DNA of 64,000 nucleotides from Paulownia fortunei (lineage: Eukaryota > Streptophyta > Magnoliopsida > Lamiales > Paulowniaceae). The stretch lies in contig CM033108.1 of assembly GCA_019321725.1 (NCBI GenBank), forward strand, positions 10,496,060 through 10,560,059, given 5' to 3'. Shown one piece after another: positions 49,557-62,470 of the stretch; the first letter of the stretch is position 1, and every line of letters starts with the position of its first letter. The position numbers and the translations under genes were made by a program. Under the pieces are notes generated by a model. It ran no database searches and had not been told where the DNA came from. It was given only the letters and a program-made list of their open reading frames with translations.

Positions 49557-50311
49557 TATGATCATCCCATTTATTTTAGTATGTATTAGATGCATGCTAG
49601 GTTTATTTAATTTTTGCGCACATGTGATGACATGTATTAAATAAACCAACCAATTAAATTGATGAGGTCTTGGCAATAAATAAACCCTACTTAATTTTTC
49701 AAAAATTAAGTTAAAGAATTTTTATGAAAATTTCTATTTCAATCACATATGGACAAGTTGAGTAGGACTCATCGATCCATGCCTACTATAAAAAATAAGT
49801 GACATGATGATGCTACCACATTCTATCATCAACCATGAGTCGTGGGATGACTTAATGGTGGTAAGTTGTGATCACTCACTAAAGCATATAGATGCCCGTG
49901 GAATGGACTCGTCTCTACCTTAGCCATGAGTCATGAGAGGTTTAGATGCTCCATTTACATGGATGTTTGATAGGTCTTGATTGACACTTAGTACCATATA
50001 AACTCATAAAATTAGGACATATGGGAAGAAGTGAGGAAAAATATCTTAAGGGTTATATAGTAATATAATCATTAAAGAGTTAACCACCTTTTGGTGCATT
50101 TCATGGGCTCATAAAATTGAGGTGTGGAGTGCACTAATTGGACCTCAAGCCCACTAGAAAATAAAATTTCCCTAATGTTCATTAGGGGTGATAGAATTCG
50201 AATAAAATAGTGGGAGACATTTATAATTAAAGATCTTATTATAAATGAAATGTATTTACAATAGTTTACTCATTTTTTGCTATTGTCTATTGTAGATCAT
50301 CCACTTTTGAA
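49557..50311 (+). other. Leader of Copia C
   Basis: Untranslated leader of about 755 bp, with similarity to 28540-29260 of element A (for example TTGACACTTAGTACCATAT, and TAGTGGGAGACATTTA before gag). It lacks the GC-rich 5' portion of leader A. Confidence 0.75.
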
Positions 50312-51120
50312 ATGGCTAAAAATCCTATTACATCCATACTTGATGGAAACAAACTCATTGGTCCAAATTTTATCGATTGGCTAAAAAACCACAAGATTGT
50401 GTTGTAATCTAAAAATAGAGCATACACACTTGAGACTTCTCCTCCGATAGGGCCGTCGGAGAATACAACTGAGGAGGAGCTTTCAGAGTATCAACAGCAA
50501 GTCGATGACGATCTGCAAGCCTGGTGCTATATGATGGCATCAATGTTAAATGGGTTGCAAAGGCAACACGAGGTTCATGTGGATGCATATGATATTTGTG
50601 TTCACTTACAAGAGTTGTACATTGAACATACTAGGCAGGCAAGATACTAGATCTCAAAAGAGCTTTTCAGAACCCGCATGACGGAGGGCTTTTTAATTCA
50701 TGATCATAAGCTGAAAATGATAAGCCTGATAGAAAGGCTCGAGACCCTTGGATTCTCTATATAGATCTCATCCTGCAGTCTCTGCCACCATCGTTTGACT
50801 CCTTTATTATGAACTTCAACATGCATAAGATGGAGACTAGCATCATTAAGTTGGTCAACATGTTGAATGGCTGAATCCACCATAAAAAATGAAAAGCCGG
50901 TCTTGATGATTGGATTCTCGTCCATTTCGAAGGTTGCAAAGCCCAAGAAGAATGGAGAAAAGGAGAATGGCTCCTCTAAATCTAAAAGATTCAAGGCTAA
51001 GGGTTGACTCTCAATGGTCTCTAATAAGTCCAATGACAAATGCCACCATTGCGGCAAAAATGGGCATTGGAAAATGAACTACAAGGAGTTTTTTGCAAGC
51101 ATGAAGGGTTATTTACTTTG
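50312..51120 (+). pseudogene. gag of Copia C, decayed
   Basis: Starts MAKNPITSILDGNKLIGPNF and stays mostly in frame through LFRTRMTEG and LKMISLIERLETLG, with stops and frameshifts near 50400, 50650 and 50760-50880. The zinc knuckle at about 51043-51084 reads CHHCGKNGHWKMNY: three metal ligands remain but the last Cys is Tyr. It is better preserved than gag of A. Confidence 0.85.
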
Positions 51121-52692
51121 TTGAAGTTAACTTATCAGTTAACGGTGCTTCTTGGGTATTGGATACCAATTATGCCTCACATCTATGCAATGATTTGCAA
51201 GTGATGTCGGGAAGCAGGAAGCTAAGTAGAGGAGACACAGTTTTGCGCATAGGGAATGGAATAAGAGTTGCTGCATTAGCCGTAGGAACTGTGTATTTAG
51301 CTTTAGATAATGGTTTTAAGTTTGTTTCAAACAATTGTTTTTATGTACCAAAATAGATTAAGAATATTATCTTGATTCCAGTTTTGGATAGAGAAGGTTC
51401 TAGTTTAGTTTTTCAATAAAAGATGAAAGCTGTTCCATTTTTAGAAATTATTCTTTGATCTTTTCTGGTGCATTAACAAATGGTTTATACACACTTACTC
51501 TCCAAAAACAAGTTATGCATATACAACAAAGTAAAAGAAAATTAGATAACCAAAATTCCCTTGCACTTTGGCACGCTAGACTAGGTTATATTTCTGAAAA
51601 GAGGATTAACAAGTTGGAACAATTGCTTGATCTTAGGGGAGAGCAAGGATTGCTAACATGTGAATCATGTCTTAGAGAAAAAATGACTAAGTCTCCATTT
51701 GTTGGACAAGTAGAACATGCAAAGAATGTGTTGGATTTGATCGACACAAATGTTTGTAGGCCACTAAGTGTTAGTGCCCAACGAAATTTTCACTACTTCA
51801 TAACCTTTACCAATGACTTCTTTAGGTATGGTTATGTGTACCTTTTGAGATACAAGTTTGAAGCCTTTGAAAGATTCAAGGAGTTCAGACATGAAGTAGA
51901 GAAACAAACTGAACTAAGTATCAAGGCTCTTTAATCAGATCAAGGAGATGAGTACTTGAGTGCCGAGTTTTTAAGTTATCTAAAAGAGAATATGATTTTC
52001 TCACAGTGGACTCCACCTGCTACTCCAGCTCAATGGAGTTACTGAGCGCAAGAATTGAACTCTGTTAGACATAGTTCGATCTATGATGAGCTTCACTACA
52101 TTACCTTTTTCATTATGGGGTTATACCTTAGAAATAACGATATATTTTTTGAATAGAGTGCCATCAAAAATTATGCCCAAAACACCATATGAGATGTGGT
52201 GTGGCAAGTTACCTTCCTACAAATACCTTAGGGTATGGGGGTGTGTTACTTACGTAAAGCAGCAAGTGGGAGATAAGTTGGATATAAGATCCAATTTATG
52301 CAAGTTCGTGGGGTATCCAAAGGAGTGTATTGGATACTATCTATGATACCTCAGAACAAAAGGTGTTTGTTTCAAGGAGCGCCACTTTTTTAGAGGAGGA
52401 GTTTCTATTGGATAAAAATGGACAAGTCGTGGAAGATGAAGAAGTTCAAGAACCACATAACACCACTGATACTACAACAAAAGTCCTGCCGGCTGAGGCT
52501 GGACCTTTTGATACACAACCTCCTAGGAGATCTGAGAGGATCTCAAAGCTACCTGAGAGGTATAGCTTTTTGTTAGAGAACAATGAGAAGAGTCTCCCCT
52601 TTAGATAGTGATCTGAGGACTTATGGAGAAACGATGTTGGACATTGATTTGGAAAAATGGCGTGAAGCCATGCAGTTTTAGATGGACTCCTT
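51121..52692 (+). pseudogene. pol of Copia C: protease, integrase, start of RT; 3' truncated
   Basis: The protease region reads SWVLDTNYASHLCN (51150-51190), with the Gly of D-T-G changed to Asn. 51455-51934 is open for 160 codons: LWHARLGYISEKRINKL (second zinc His is Tyr), CESCLREK, then DLIDTNVCRPLS where the first catalytic Asp of integrase is Asn, and TNDFFRYGYVYLL with the second Asp. SDQGDEYLSAEF follows with the catalytic Glu after a stop at 51934. Further open pieces are 52083-52346 (YFLNRVPSKIMPKTPYEMW) and 52330-52608 (QPPRRSERISKLPERY). Similarity ends at WREAMQF-x-MDSL near 52692, at the start of RT; the rest of the element and its 3' LTR are gone. Confidence 0.87.
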
Positions 52693-52976
52693 GTAGTATT
52701 TGATTTATTTTCTTTTTAAGTTATTTAGTAATTCGACTTTGTAAAACAAAGTAATCCTAATAGAAAATGTTTCAAGATTGAAATAATATTCGTGAGAGTT
52801 TTCCTCTTTCATTCTTTAAAGAACTATTTTCTTCTTCTTAAGATTCTTCTTGTGGCGTTCATCCTAAACTTATCACTCATATTCTTTCTCATCTTGGGTG
52901 TGGCCTCTACCTAAGTTTTCTATACCTTTGTTTCTTATCTTTTAATAGATAATTGTCAAGGTCATTGCTCTTGCAA
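52693..52976. repeat. Tandem-array piece: end of a beta-type unit
   Basis: From TTTTTAAGTTATTTAGTAATTCG to GTCATTGCTCTTGCAA this matches 55985-56255 closely (for example TCTTGTGGCGTTCATC and CATCTTGGGTGTGGCCTCTACC). It is the left end of the alpha/beta array, cut from the rest by the Copia pol remnant at 52977-54656. Confidence 0.85.
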
Positions 52977-54656
52977 CGCAAATAATATATGCTTGAACAT
53001 AATACGCAATACTCTCACAAGTGAAACAATGACTGGTATAAGTTTGCTTGGTCCTCCAGCAATATTCGATGCCCAATGCATATATTAAAGTGACTTTATT
53101 ATCACAAAGACAACAATAGCCTCATAAATGTGCGCACAATGCGCATTCTTTCAAGATACTAGATTGTCTCCAACTAATATTAGATTACTCTATTAAGATA
53201 TCTGAGTATCCACTTGACTATATTGCAATATTTGCATTAAAGGTCACTTTGATATCTACTCACAAATCTCAATGCTAAGCACAAGACTAATTGAGTACAC
53301 ACACAGTACATAATAGACTTTCTACATCGGTACATAATACTAGCTAGTATTTCTTTTCTTCTTCTATCTTAAGACATTTATTTTTAACTAAGAACATAAT
53401 CTTGACCATGGAGTCTTAATATGATTAGTATGATGTATACAATATACTAGTATCTAAATATAAAGTATACATCTCACTTCTCCTATGTCTATTCTAGTAC
53501 AACCACTATTAAGTGGCGATATCTTCATGTCCCTTCTTGCCATCATATTATTACCCATATACAATGAGAACTAAATTCTCTTATTTATCGTGGCATAAAA
53601 TTCGTGATCTTACTTGACCATCATAAGCCATTCAGACTGATAGCTCGATAAAATCAGTAGAAGCACTAATTGGATACCAATTCAAGTTAGAATGGAGCTT
53701 TTGGAGCAGCAATCTTTGTGCACTTGCCCATTTCTTGAATTCGTTAAGCGATCCATATAGATCTCCTTGTCCACTCTTCATTCATATATGTCAACCTCAA
53801 TCATCTTGGATAAACCTAGGTGAAAGTGGTAGTAATCGCTAGCATATTGACAAATGGAGGCAATCTTACCTCTTAGGGAGAACATCTCTAAAAATTTATG
53901 GTCTGTGTAAACATTTCGCCCTTGTTTGAGTTACACAAATGTCAATCAACCCATCTACTTTGCATTTGACCTAAAAACCACATATTTCTAATGGTTTTGC
54001 ACTTACATAAAAAGATCAACTAGCTCTTAGACTTTATTTTTAGTCATTGGGCTCATATTTTCCTTCATAGCAGCTATCCACTTATAAAATAGTAAATGAA
54101 GCCAAAAGTCTAAGTTGACTCAACATCCACAAAAGTAGTTGTAAAGCATACTCACTCAATCTCATATAGGCGATGGGGAACAATTCACGTTCACTCATTC
54201 TTACTTATGGAATATGAGAATCATTTTCAAGTGAGACACTCTCTTTGACTTAGGATTGCTCTCACTATCCCTACGATTGCTAAATGTGTTTAAAATACAT
54301 CATCCTTGCTAGAAAAATAAGCGACTCCTCAAGGATCTTACCACTCGTATAGTTCAAGATTCCATTTAACTTCACATATGCTTGAAATAATCCTTCTTGA
54401 GAAAATCTACACTGTGCGACTTAGTTTTTGTTATTTCTCCATCAACTTGTTAATAATTTTTTAGAATACCTTCTCAAACTTGCATGGGCATAAACCTTTT
54501 AATATGAGCTTTTGCCATGTTAAAGTTCATACAAGGTTAGAGAATTTATTTGGAGGCACACTTTTTATAATGTAGACTACAGTTAAGATTACATCTTTCC
54601 AAGTGAGATACAAAATAATTTGCGTCATGAGAAAACTAAACTTTTTGAATTGTTTT
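52977..54656 (-). pseudogene. Decayed Copia pol remnant, minus strand
   Basis: On the minus strand, a region like ALQLLLWMLSQLRLLASF (about 54140-54085) matches the stretch before RT. KWIAAMKENMSPMTKNKV and ELVDL follow (about 54077-54010), corresponding to K-W-x-x-A-M-x-x-E-M-x-S of Copia RT, with further broken similarity down to about 53450. Stops are dense. It is of a different Copia type from A, B and C. The lower part (52977-53400) holds nothing I can place. It separates two pieces of the tandem array, so it probably inserted there. Confidence 0.5.
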
Positions 54657-57578
54657 GTGAATCTGAATTAATATAATCCCAGGAAAAATATTCTTAAAGA
54701 TATTCTCGGGTTTCATTTTTCATTGTGAGGTCCATATCATTTAATGATGAGAATAATGGAGCATCATTAATTGTTGGACTAATAATAAGGCCAAGGGCTA
54801 AATGGTATAAATATGCACTTAATGAGATGATTCATTAGATTCAGGTTGATTCTAATATGTTGCAAGTTAAGATGGGTCCAAAATAAGATCATTGGTTGTT
54901 AATGTTATTATGGAAAGCTTTTCAATTTGTTAGTTTCAGCATATTCATTAATTTGCGCACGAGAAAAGCCTGCAAATTAGCAAATTTCTGTAAGTACTTA
55001 TCAAATAGAGACTCTGCAATAAAGGTTAATTACTTGCCTATTTTCAAGACACTAGTCGCCCTTTACTTTCTTGATTGGTTCCAAGGGATTAACTGTACTT
55101 ATTTTACTTGAAAACCTTTCAGGACAATTAAAATTGCCATTTACTTTCGCAATTGTAAGGGATTGACCTTTCTTATTTTCTATTCTTATTATTGGACATT
55201 TTACTTTATTGATTGAAAGCATTAGTTGTCTAGGATTTGATTTATTTTTATTTTTTGGTTATTTAGTAATTCAGCTTTATAAAAATAAAGTAATCCTAAT
55301 AAAAAATGATTCAAGGCTGAAATAATATTTGTGAGATTTTCCTCATTGTTTTTTAAAGAACTATTTTCTTAACTTTATCAAAATTCTTCTTGTAGCCTTC
55401 ATCCTTGACCTATCACTCACAATCTTTCTCATCTATCTTGAGTGTGGTGTCTACCCAAATTTTTATACCCTTGTTTCTTATCTTCTAGTAGATAATGGGT
55501 CAATGACTTTGTTCTTGCAAAATTGCGAAGCTGAATTAAGACGATCCCACTAAAAATCTCTTATGAATGTTCGGGTCTAATTTTTCATTGTGAGGTTCGT
55601 ATGATTTAACAATGAGAACAATGGAGTATCATCAAAGGATCCATTACATGTTCTTGTTGGCTCTAATATGATGTAATTTAAGAAAGGTGCAAAACAAACA
55701 AGATCATTGGCTAGTCAATGTCATTAAGGAAATCTTTTCAATTTGTTAATTTTAGTATATTGATTGATTTGGGAATGAAGAAAGCGTGCAAATTTGCCAA
55801 TTTTCAGTATGCTATTACCAAGTAAAGACTCTACAATAAACGATAAATTACTTAGCCATTTTCAAGATAATAAATTGCTGTTTACTTTCGTGTTTGTAAG
55901 GGAATGACCTTTCTTATTTTATTTTCTTATTATTGAACATTTAATTTTTCTAATTGTACGGGATTAGTTGTTTAATATTTAATTTATTTTTATTTTTAAG
56001 TTATTTAGTAATTCGGCTTTGTTAAACAAAGTAATCCTAATAGAAAATGTTTTAAGATTGAAATAATATTCATGAGAGTTTTCCTCTTTCATTCTTCAAA
56101 GAACTACTTTCTTCTTGTTAAGATTCTTCTTGTGGCGTTCATCTTAAACTTATCACTCATAATCTTTCTCATCTTGGGTGTGGCCTCTACCCAAGTTTTC
56201 TATACCTTTGTTTCTTATCTTTTAATAGATAATTGTCAAGGTCATTGTTCTTGCAAGATTGTGAATCTGAATTAATACAATCCCAGGAAAAATATTCTTA
56301 AGGATATTCTCGGGTCTCATTTTTCATTGTGAGGTTCATATCATTTAATGATGAGAATAATGGAGCATCATTAATTGTTGGACTAATAATAAGGCCAAGG
56401 GCTAAATGGTATAAATATGCACTTAATGAGCTGATTCATTAGATTCAGGTTGATTCTAATATGTTGCAAGTTAAGATGGGTCCAAAATAAGATCATTGGT
56501 TGTTAATGTCATTATGGAAAGCTTTTTGATTTGTTAGTTTTAGCATATTCATTAATTTGCGCACGAGAAAAGCCTGCAAATTAGCAAATTTCTGTAAGTA
56601 CTTATCAAATAGACACTCTACAATAAAGGTTAATTACTTGCCTATTTTCAAGACACTAATCGCCCTTTACTTTCTTGATTGGTTCCAAGAGATTAATTGT
56701 ACTTATTTTACTTGAAAACCTTTCAGGACAATTAAAATTGCCATTTACTTTCGCAATTGTAAGGGATTGACCTTTCTTATTTTCTATTCTTATTATTGGA
56801 CATTTTACTTTATTGATTGAAAGGGTTAGTTGTCTAGGATTTGATTTATTTTTTATTTTTTGGTTATTCAGTAATTTAGCTTTATAAAAACAAAGTAATC
56901 CTAATAGAAAATGATTCAAGGCTGAAATAATATTTGTGATAGTTTTCCTCATTGATTTTTCAAGAACTATTTTCTTAACTTATCAAAATTATTCTTTTGG
57001 CCTTCATCCTTGACCTATCAATCATAATCTTTCTCATCTATCTTGAGTATGGCGTCTACCTAAATTTCTTATACCATTGTTTCTTATCTTTTAGTAGATA
57101 ATAGGTCAAAGACTTTGTTCTTGCAAAATTGCGAAGCTGAATTAAGACAATCCCACCAAAAATCTGTTATGAATGTTCGGGTCTAATTTTTCATTGTGAG
57201 GTTCGTATGATTTAACAATAAGAATAATGGAGTATCATCAAAGGATCCATTGTATGCTCTTGTTGGCTCTAATATGATGCAATTTAAGAAAGGTGCAAAA
57301 CAAACAAAATCATTGGCTAGTCAATGTCATTAAGAAAATCTTTTCAATTTGTTAATTTTAGTATATTGATTGATTTGGGAATGAACAAAGCTTGCAAATT
57401 TGTCAATTTTCAGTATGTTGTTACCAAGTAAAGACTCTACAATAAACAATAAATTACTTGGCTATTTTTCAAGATAATAAATCGCTGTTTACTTTCGTGT
57501 TTGTAAGGAATAACATTTCTTATTTTATTTTCTTATTATTGAACATTTTATTTTTCTGATTGTACGAGATTAGTTATT
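54657..57578. repeat. Higher-order tandem array alpha-beta-alpha-beta
   Basis: Unit starts are marked by GAATCTGAATTAATA or GAAGCTGAATTAAGA: alpha1 54657-55525 (869 bp), beta1 55526-56260 (735 bp), alpha2 56261-57130 (870 bp), beta2 57131-about 57578 (truncated). Alpha to alpha and beta to beta copies are nearly identical over long runs (period 1604-1605 bp), while alpha and beta are clearly diverged from each other and beta lacks about 135 bp. Units share TTTTTCATTGTGAGGTTC, TTAGTAATTC and CTTTCTCATC segments. No coding potential is convincing; open frames at 54896-55111 and 56072-56275 fall in the repeat. Confidence 0.9.
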
Positions 57579-59214
57579 GAAAATCAAAAATAGGATTTAC
57601 ATTGGTTACATCATCCTCTTTAAACTAGAATTTAGTTCATAACAAGAATCAAAACACCTCATAGATAAGTTCCTGTTCATGATCGAGAGAAGAAAAGAAA
57701 AAATGGAATTCAAGAAGCAAAAGAAGAAAATCTTTTTTGTGTTTAGGATTTTGATATCTTCACTCTCGTTGTTGAAACCTTTTTCTCACTCTCTATCCTT
57801 CTTCTTGTGTTTTCAAAGTGCCAAAAGTCCCTTGAATGATTTCTAGGTCTTATATTTATACTTTCCTTCCATGAACACACTTAAAAGATCTAATTCGCTT
57901 AAAATTTTGATAAATGGCACCCCAACGTGATTTAATGGCGCCTAGGAATAAAGTATGTAGTTTTTTCTATAATTAAGTTATACCTCGAGGCCCTGTATGG
58001 AGCCTTTTCAGCACCCTGATTGATAACATGGAGCCTTAGCGCCAAGTGTTGTTTTGACTACAGCTAAAAGTGTTTTGCCCACTGTCTTATAATTGATTTT
58101 TAATCTTCTACTTGGGTGAATTAGCATTTGGTGTCTGTATATAAATTATAGATCTATCTAATAGATTTTCATGTCCACTTTTAATCACCTCAATATCAAA
58201 TTCGTGGAGAAAGTTATGCCACAAATATCGAGATGTGCCACATATAAAAGTTTCAGTCCACTACTAAATTTTTAACCCAATTTTTCTCATTGAAATAAAA
58301 GAAGCTGGGCTTTGTGGACAACATATCTCTTAGCTGTCTAATAGATTAAAATCAAATCTATAATACTTCAGAGCAAATAGATATGCCCAAACTACAAACA
58401 CTGCCACAGTAGCGCTCCAATGCTGAAACATTCTTGACTTGTTTTCTTTGCGTCTTTGGACTTCTAATACTTGTCTCATTCTTCAATGCTCCTATAAGAT
58501 GTAAACTAAACACATAAAAAGCTACATAAAATACTTGAACATAAATAAATAATTAAGTTAAAGGTAATTAAATTGTAGGTAAAATACCCACTTAACATGC
58601 ATAATCTTAGGATCTTTTTAAGTTTCATGCTTTTGTCATGTATAAACGATTATTGTTGTTCAGCATATACTTAGCTAGTTGTTCTTTTAGTATGTTGTGA
58701 GAGACTATGGCTTGCTTTTTAATTTAGTATAAGAATATTTTTATTATCTTGAGGTTGTAATACTTGGTGTTTTTTTTTTTCACTTTAGGCAATGTTTGTC
58801 ACTGCTCGTATTTTGTTGACTGTGTCACTTGGGAAGCTGATCAAACTTCCAAGTGTTTTATTTTGAGATCTTTTTTTAGGCTATCTGTGGCTAGGCATAG
58901 CTAATCTCATAGGATGTTGGGTTATCCGAGATGTGCTTTGTCTTTGGTCTTAAGAGAAGTGAAGTTGTAAAATTATAGGTTGAGTTGGCTAGGCTCATTG
59001 ATGACCTAATAGGAATCTCATCGGTTTTAGGGGTCGATGGCAGTACAAGCATGTTGTTAAGTAGTTAGAGCAGATATATATACACAATATTATTACAAAA
59101 GGGAATTTTTTTCCAGGAAAAGAAATTAACATGTAATTGCCTCTTGGGCTTTACAACATTAATTGAAATGCTAATCTTTCTATCAAAACAAGGGAAAACA
59201 ACATGAGCCCTTGG
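57579..59214 (-). other. Noncoding 3' flank of the Gypsy, LTR-like
   Basis: No coding region. On the minus strand TATAAATATAAG (about 57864-57853) looks like a TATA box, followed by a purine- and TTCTTCT-rich leader-like stretch down to 57600, as in a retroelement LTR or transcript start. CCTAGG-motif phrases occur near 57935-58040 (AATGGCGCCTAGGAATAAAG, GAGCCTTAGCGCC). The position 3' of the minus-strand Gypsy pol fits a 3' UTR and LTR, but no LTR terminus could be fixed. Confidence 0.4.
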
Positions 59215-60460
59215 GGGCGAGATAAGCTAGAAACACACTAAGTAAATGTGCTCCACTTTATTGGTAGAACTTCTTGAGGTTTGCCATATTCCATGTGCGT
59301 GGTACTCTTATTTTGTCTATGTGTTGAAATTGGTATGTTGTTATGTTCATAATCTTAATCACTTTATATAGTCCTTCCTACTTAGGGTTGAGCTTCCCAA
59401 TAGGGCAAGTGATATCTGCCTTCCTTATTACTAGGCCTCCAACTTAGAAACCTTTGAGCGCACCTTGGTGTTATATGCTCTCTCCATCTTTACTTTATAC
59501 ATTTCAGCTCAAGATGACTCATTTTCTCTAAGTTTGTTGATGAGGTCAAGGTTTACTCTCATCACCTCATCTTTAAGTTTATGGAAGTAATATATCACTC
59601 TCCATGAGGGTTTTCTATTTTCACTGGGGCTATATCTTCTGTGCCGTCTGTCAGGTTGAACGGTGACTCTCTAATTGATATGCATAGGGTGGTGGGGAAA
59701 GCCTAAAGTATACTTGGTAGTTACTTCACCCATGCGCCCTTAGTAGCTCCAAGACGTATCTTGAGTTGTTATAGGATAGTGTGGTTTGTTACTTTTGTTT
59801 GACTATTCACCTGAGGGTTCCCAACTGAGGTAAAGAGTTGCTTAATTGAGAAACTATTACACCATTCTCAGATTTTAGCCCTTTGAAATTGAGTGTTATT
59901 TTCAAACATGAGTGCTTGAGGTATTCCAAATCTACATACCACATTCTTCCATAAAAACTTGATCACCTTATCTGTTATCTTGGATAGTAGCTCTGTTTCC
60001 ACCCATTTGGTGAAGCAGTCGACCATCATAACTAAAAGCTTTCTTTGGCTAGAGACAAGGGAAAAAGTCCCCACTGTGTTCATTCCCCATTGAGCGAAGG
60101 GCCAAGGACTCTTGAGTGGTTGCATGGGCGCTACAGGTTGATTTTAAACATTGGCATGCTCTTAGCATACGGGCTAACATATTACACAGTTCTTTGCGTC
60201 CTCAAGCAAGGTGGGCCAAAAGTATCCTTGTCGTAGGGCTTTTCCTATCAAAGCCTTACCCCCAAGTGGTTACCACAGATCCTTCCATAGATTTTCCTCA
60301 ACACGTAGTTAGCTTTATCTGGGATGAGACCTTTCAGTAATGTCTAGGAGAAACCTCATTTGTAGAGCTCTCTCCATCAATGATTAGGAAGTGTGATGCA
60401 TGCATCCTTAGCTTGTGGGCATCCTTTGAACTCGATGGGGGTTCATCATTTGTTAAGTAT
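59215..60460 (-). pseudogene. Gypsy integrase, decayed
   Basis: Minus-strand order: a zinc-finger and linker region (about 60400-60130), then the core at 60125-59868 with SPWPFAQWGMNTVG, MVDCFTKWVETELL (first catalytic Asp kept), WKNVVCRFGIPQ and FENNTQF. In the last the second catalytic Asp of S-D-N-G-T-Q-F is lost. The C-terminal part ends in HGIWQTSRSST-type sequence matching P-R-x-W-N-x-x-N-L-K-x-Y-Y near 59270. These phrases are those of Tat-like plant Gypsy. Several stops make it inactive. Confidence 0.82.
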
Positions 60461-62470
60461 TTGATAATGTCATCTTTCTATCTCGAATTGTTGTGTATGC
60501 ATAGGACTTGAAGTCCCTCTTATTCGACTTTAGGCTTGCTGGAGGTGAGGAAAGTGATCTTCCTGCTATTAATGCTCACCATGGACTCGTGAGCTTCACC
60601 AGTTGATTCACGGTTGATTTTTCCATCCTTACGATTTATCTCACCTCTTACTCCTTGAATTTGGACATCATGTCCTTTGTCAATGCTAAATATACGCCCT
60701 TCCACTTAGTTGACCACTAGCTGGGAGTTATGATAGATCATAAGCTTCCTCGCTCCTGTTGCTAGGCCCAACTTGTACCTACAAGGAGAGCTTCACACTC
60801 AACCTCGTTGTTTGAAGTCAAGAACTCAAATTTGAGGGTATATTCAAGCGTATCTCATTAAGGGCTCACCGGGACCACTCTAACCCTGCTACTAATTAAA
60901 GTATAATGTCCAAGTCAGGAGCGAGCTATTCGCCCCATTAGTGGCCATCTCTACTAAAAATTCAGCTAGGGTTTGGGCTTTATGGGTGGTTTTGGTTGAA
61001 ATTTGACTCCATGCTCGTTGAGCTTAATAGCCCACTTCACTAGTCTCCTTAATTTTTTTGGATTTAACATTACCTACTTAAGGTGGTGGTTGCCAACACC
61101 ACTACCAGGTGAGATTGAAAGTATGATTTGAGTTTTCTCGCTACAGTGCTAAGTATGAGGGCAAGCTTCTCAATGGTTAGAACTTAAGATCGACACCTTT
61201 TAAGGTAGGACTGATGTAGTAAATAGGCGGTGATATCTTTTGACCTCTTAAATTTGCACTGCACTCACAGCCTCGTTTGTCACTACCAACTAGAGAAATA
61301 AAGTTTTCCCTATCTTAGGTTTCGTCAGCAGAGGCTGGGATACTAAAAGTAACTCTTCAAGTCATCGAAGGCTTGCTGGTATGCTTCTAACCATTCAAAA
61401 CTCCTCTCTTCTCTTAAAAGTTTAAAAAATCATAGACCCTTATCTACGGACCTTGGGATAGTGCAGTTCAAGGTTGCTAACCTTCCTGTCAAATGCTGGA
61501 CGTCCTTGATGATGCATGGGGCACATGACTGCAATCATCTTCTCAGGGTTAGTCTCAATCCCTCTTTCTAAAATCATGTACCCTAAGAACTTCCCCTTCA
61601 CACTCCGGAGGTGCACTTAGCCGGCTTGAGTTTCAAGTGATGGGGTTTGAAATGGCAAAACACTCTTCTAAGTCTTTAATGTGGTCAGGAGCTTGACCAC
61701 TCTTAATGATCATGTCATTGATATGCACCTCTATATTACGACCTATGAGACTTTCAAACATACGATTGATGAACCTCTGATATATTGTGCCTACATTCTT
61801 TAGACCGAAAGACATTATCACATAGCAAAAATGCGTTGGTCAATCACAAAGCTTGTCTTCTCCTATTCTTTTGGTGCCAACTAGATTTGGTCGTACCCCT
61901 GCTAGGTAACCAAGAATCTTGGTAACTCACAACCAGAAGTGGAATCTACCAGCAGTATATGCGAGAAAGTGGCAAGGGATCCTTAGTGAAGTTTATGTGT
62001 AGGCGCCAGTTACCTCCTGACTTAAGTACGAGGACTTCATTCGCTAGCCACTTGAGGTAGTACACAAGATGCACATACTTTGCTATGATCAGCTTATCAA
62101 GTTTTTACTTAATGTGCTTGCTCCTCTCTGGCCCAAAAGTCTTCTTTCTTTACTCCACAGGCCTTAAGGTCAGATCGACATTAAGGCGGTGAACTACCAA
62201 CTCTAGAGGTATGTCAAGCAAGTCACTCATCTCCTAGGCAAATACTTCAACATTTTTTCTAAGGAAAACAACTAAGCTTTCCTCGATAGGTAGCTCAAGA
62301 CTAGTCCCTATCCTTGTTGTCTTCATGGAATCGCCAAGAACTAGCTCTATGACTTTGAGCTCTTCAACGACTTCCAACCTGGTGTGGTTGAGTTTTCCAT
62401 TTCTTACTGTTTTTCTTATTTTAACCATGTGCTCGTCCTCTAGGGTGTGCATGACCTTCTACTTTTCTTT
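60461..62470 (-). pseudogene. Gypsy reverse transcriptase and RNase H, decayed
   Basis: Minus strand: 62452-62234 holds VEELKVIELVLGDSMKTTRIG and FLRKNVEVFA, the region linking protease to RT in Tat-like elements. KWLANEVLVLKSGGNWR is near 62065-62015. The core at 61821-61633 has MSFGLKNVGTIYQRFINRMF and EVHINDMIIKS, where the catalytic Y-V-D-D has become H-I-N-D. RNase H is broken up at about 61330-60700. DDIIKYLTNDEPP at about 60470-60430 lies between RNase H and integrase. Confidence 0.82.

Noticed and set aside
56072..56275. 67-codon open frame with a hydrophobic stretch
   Set aside because: It lies in a unit of the tandem array and is not kept open in the other units.
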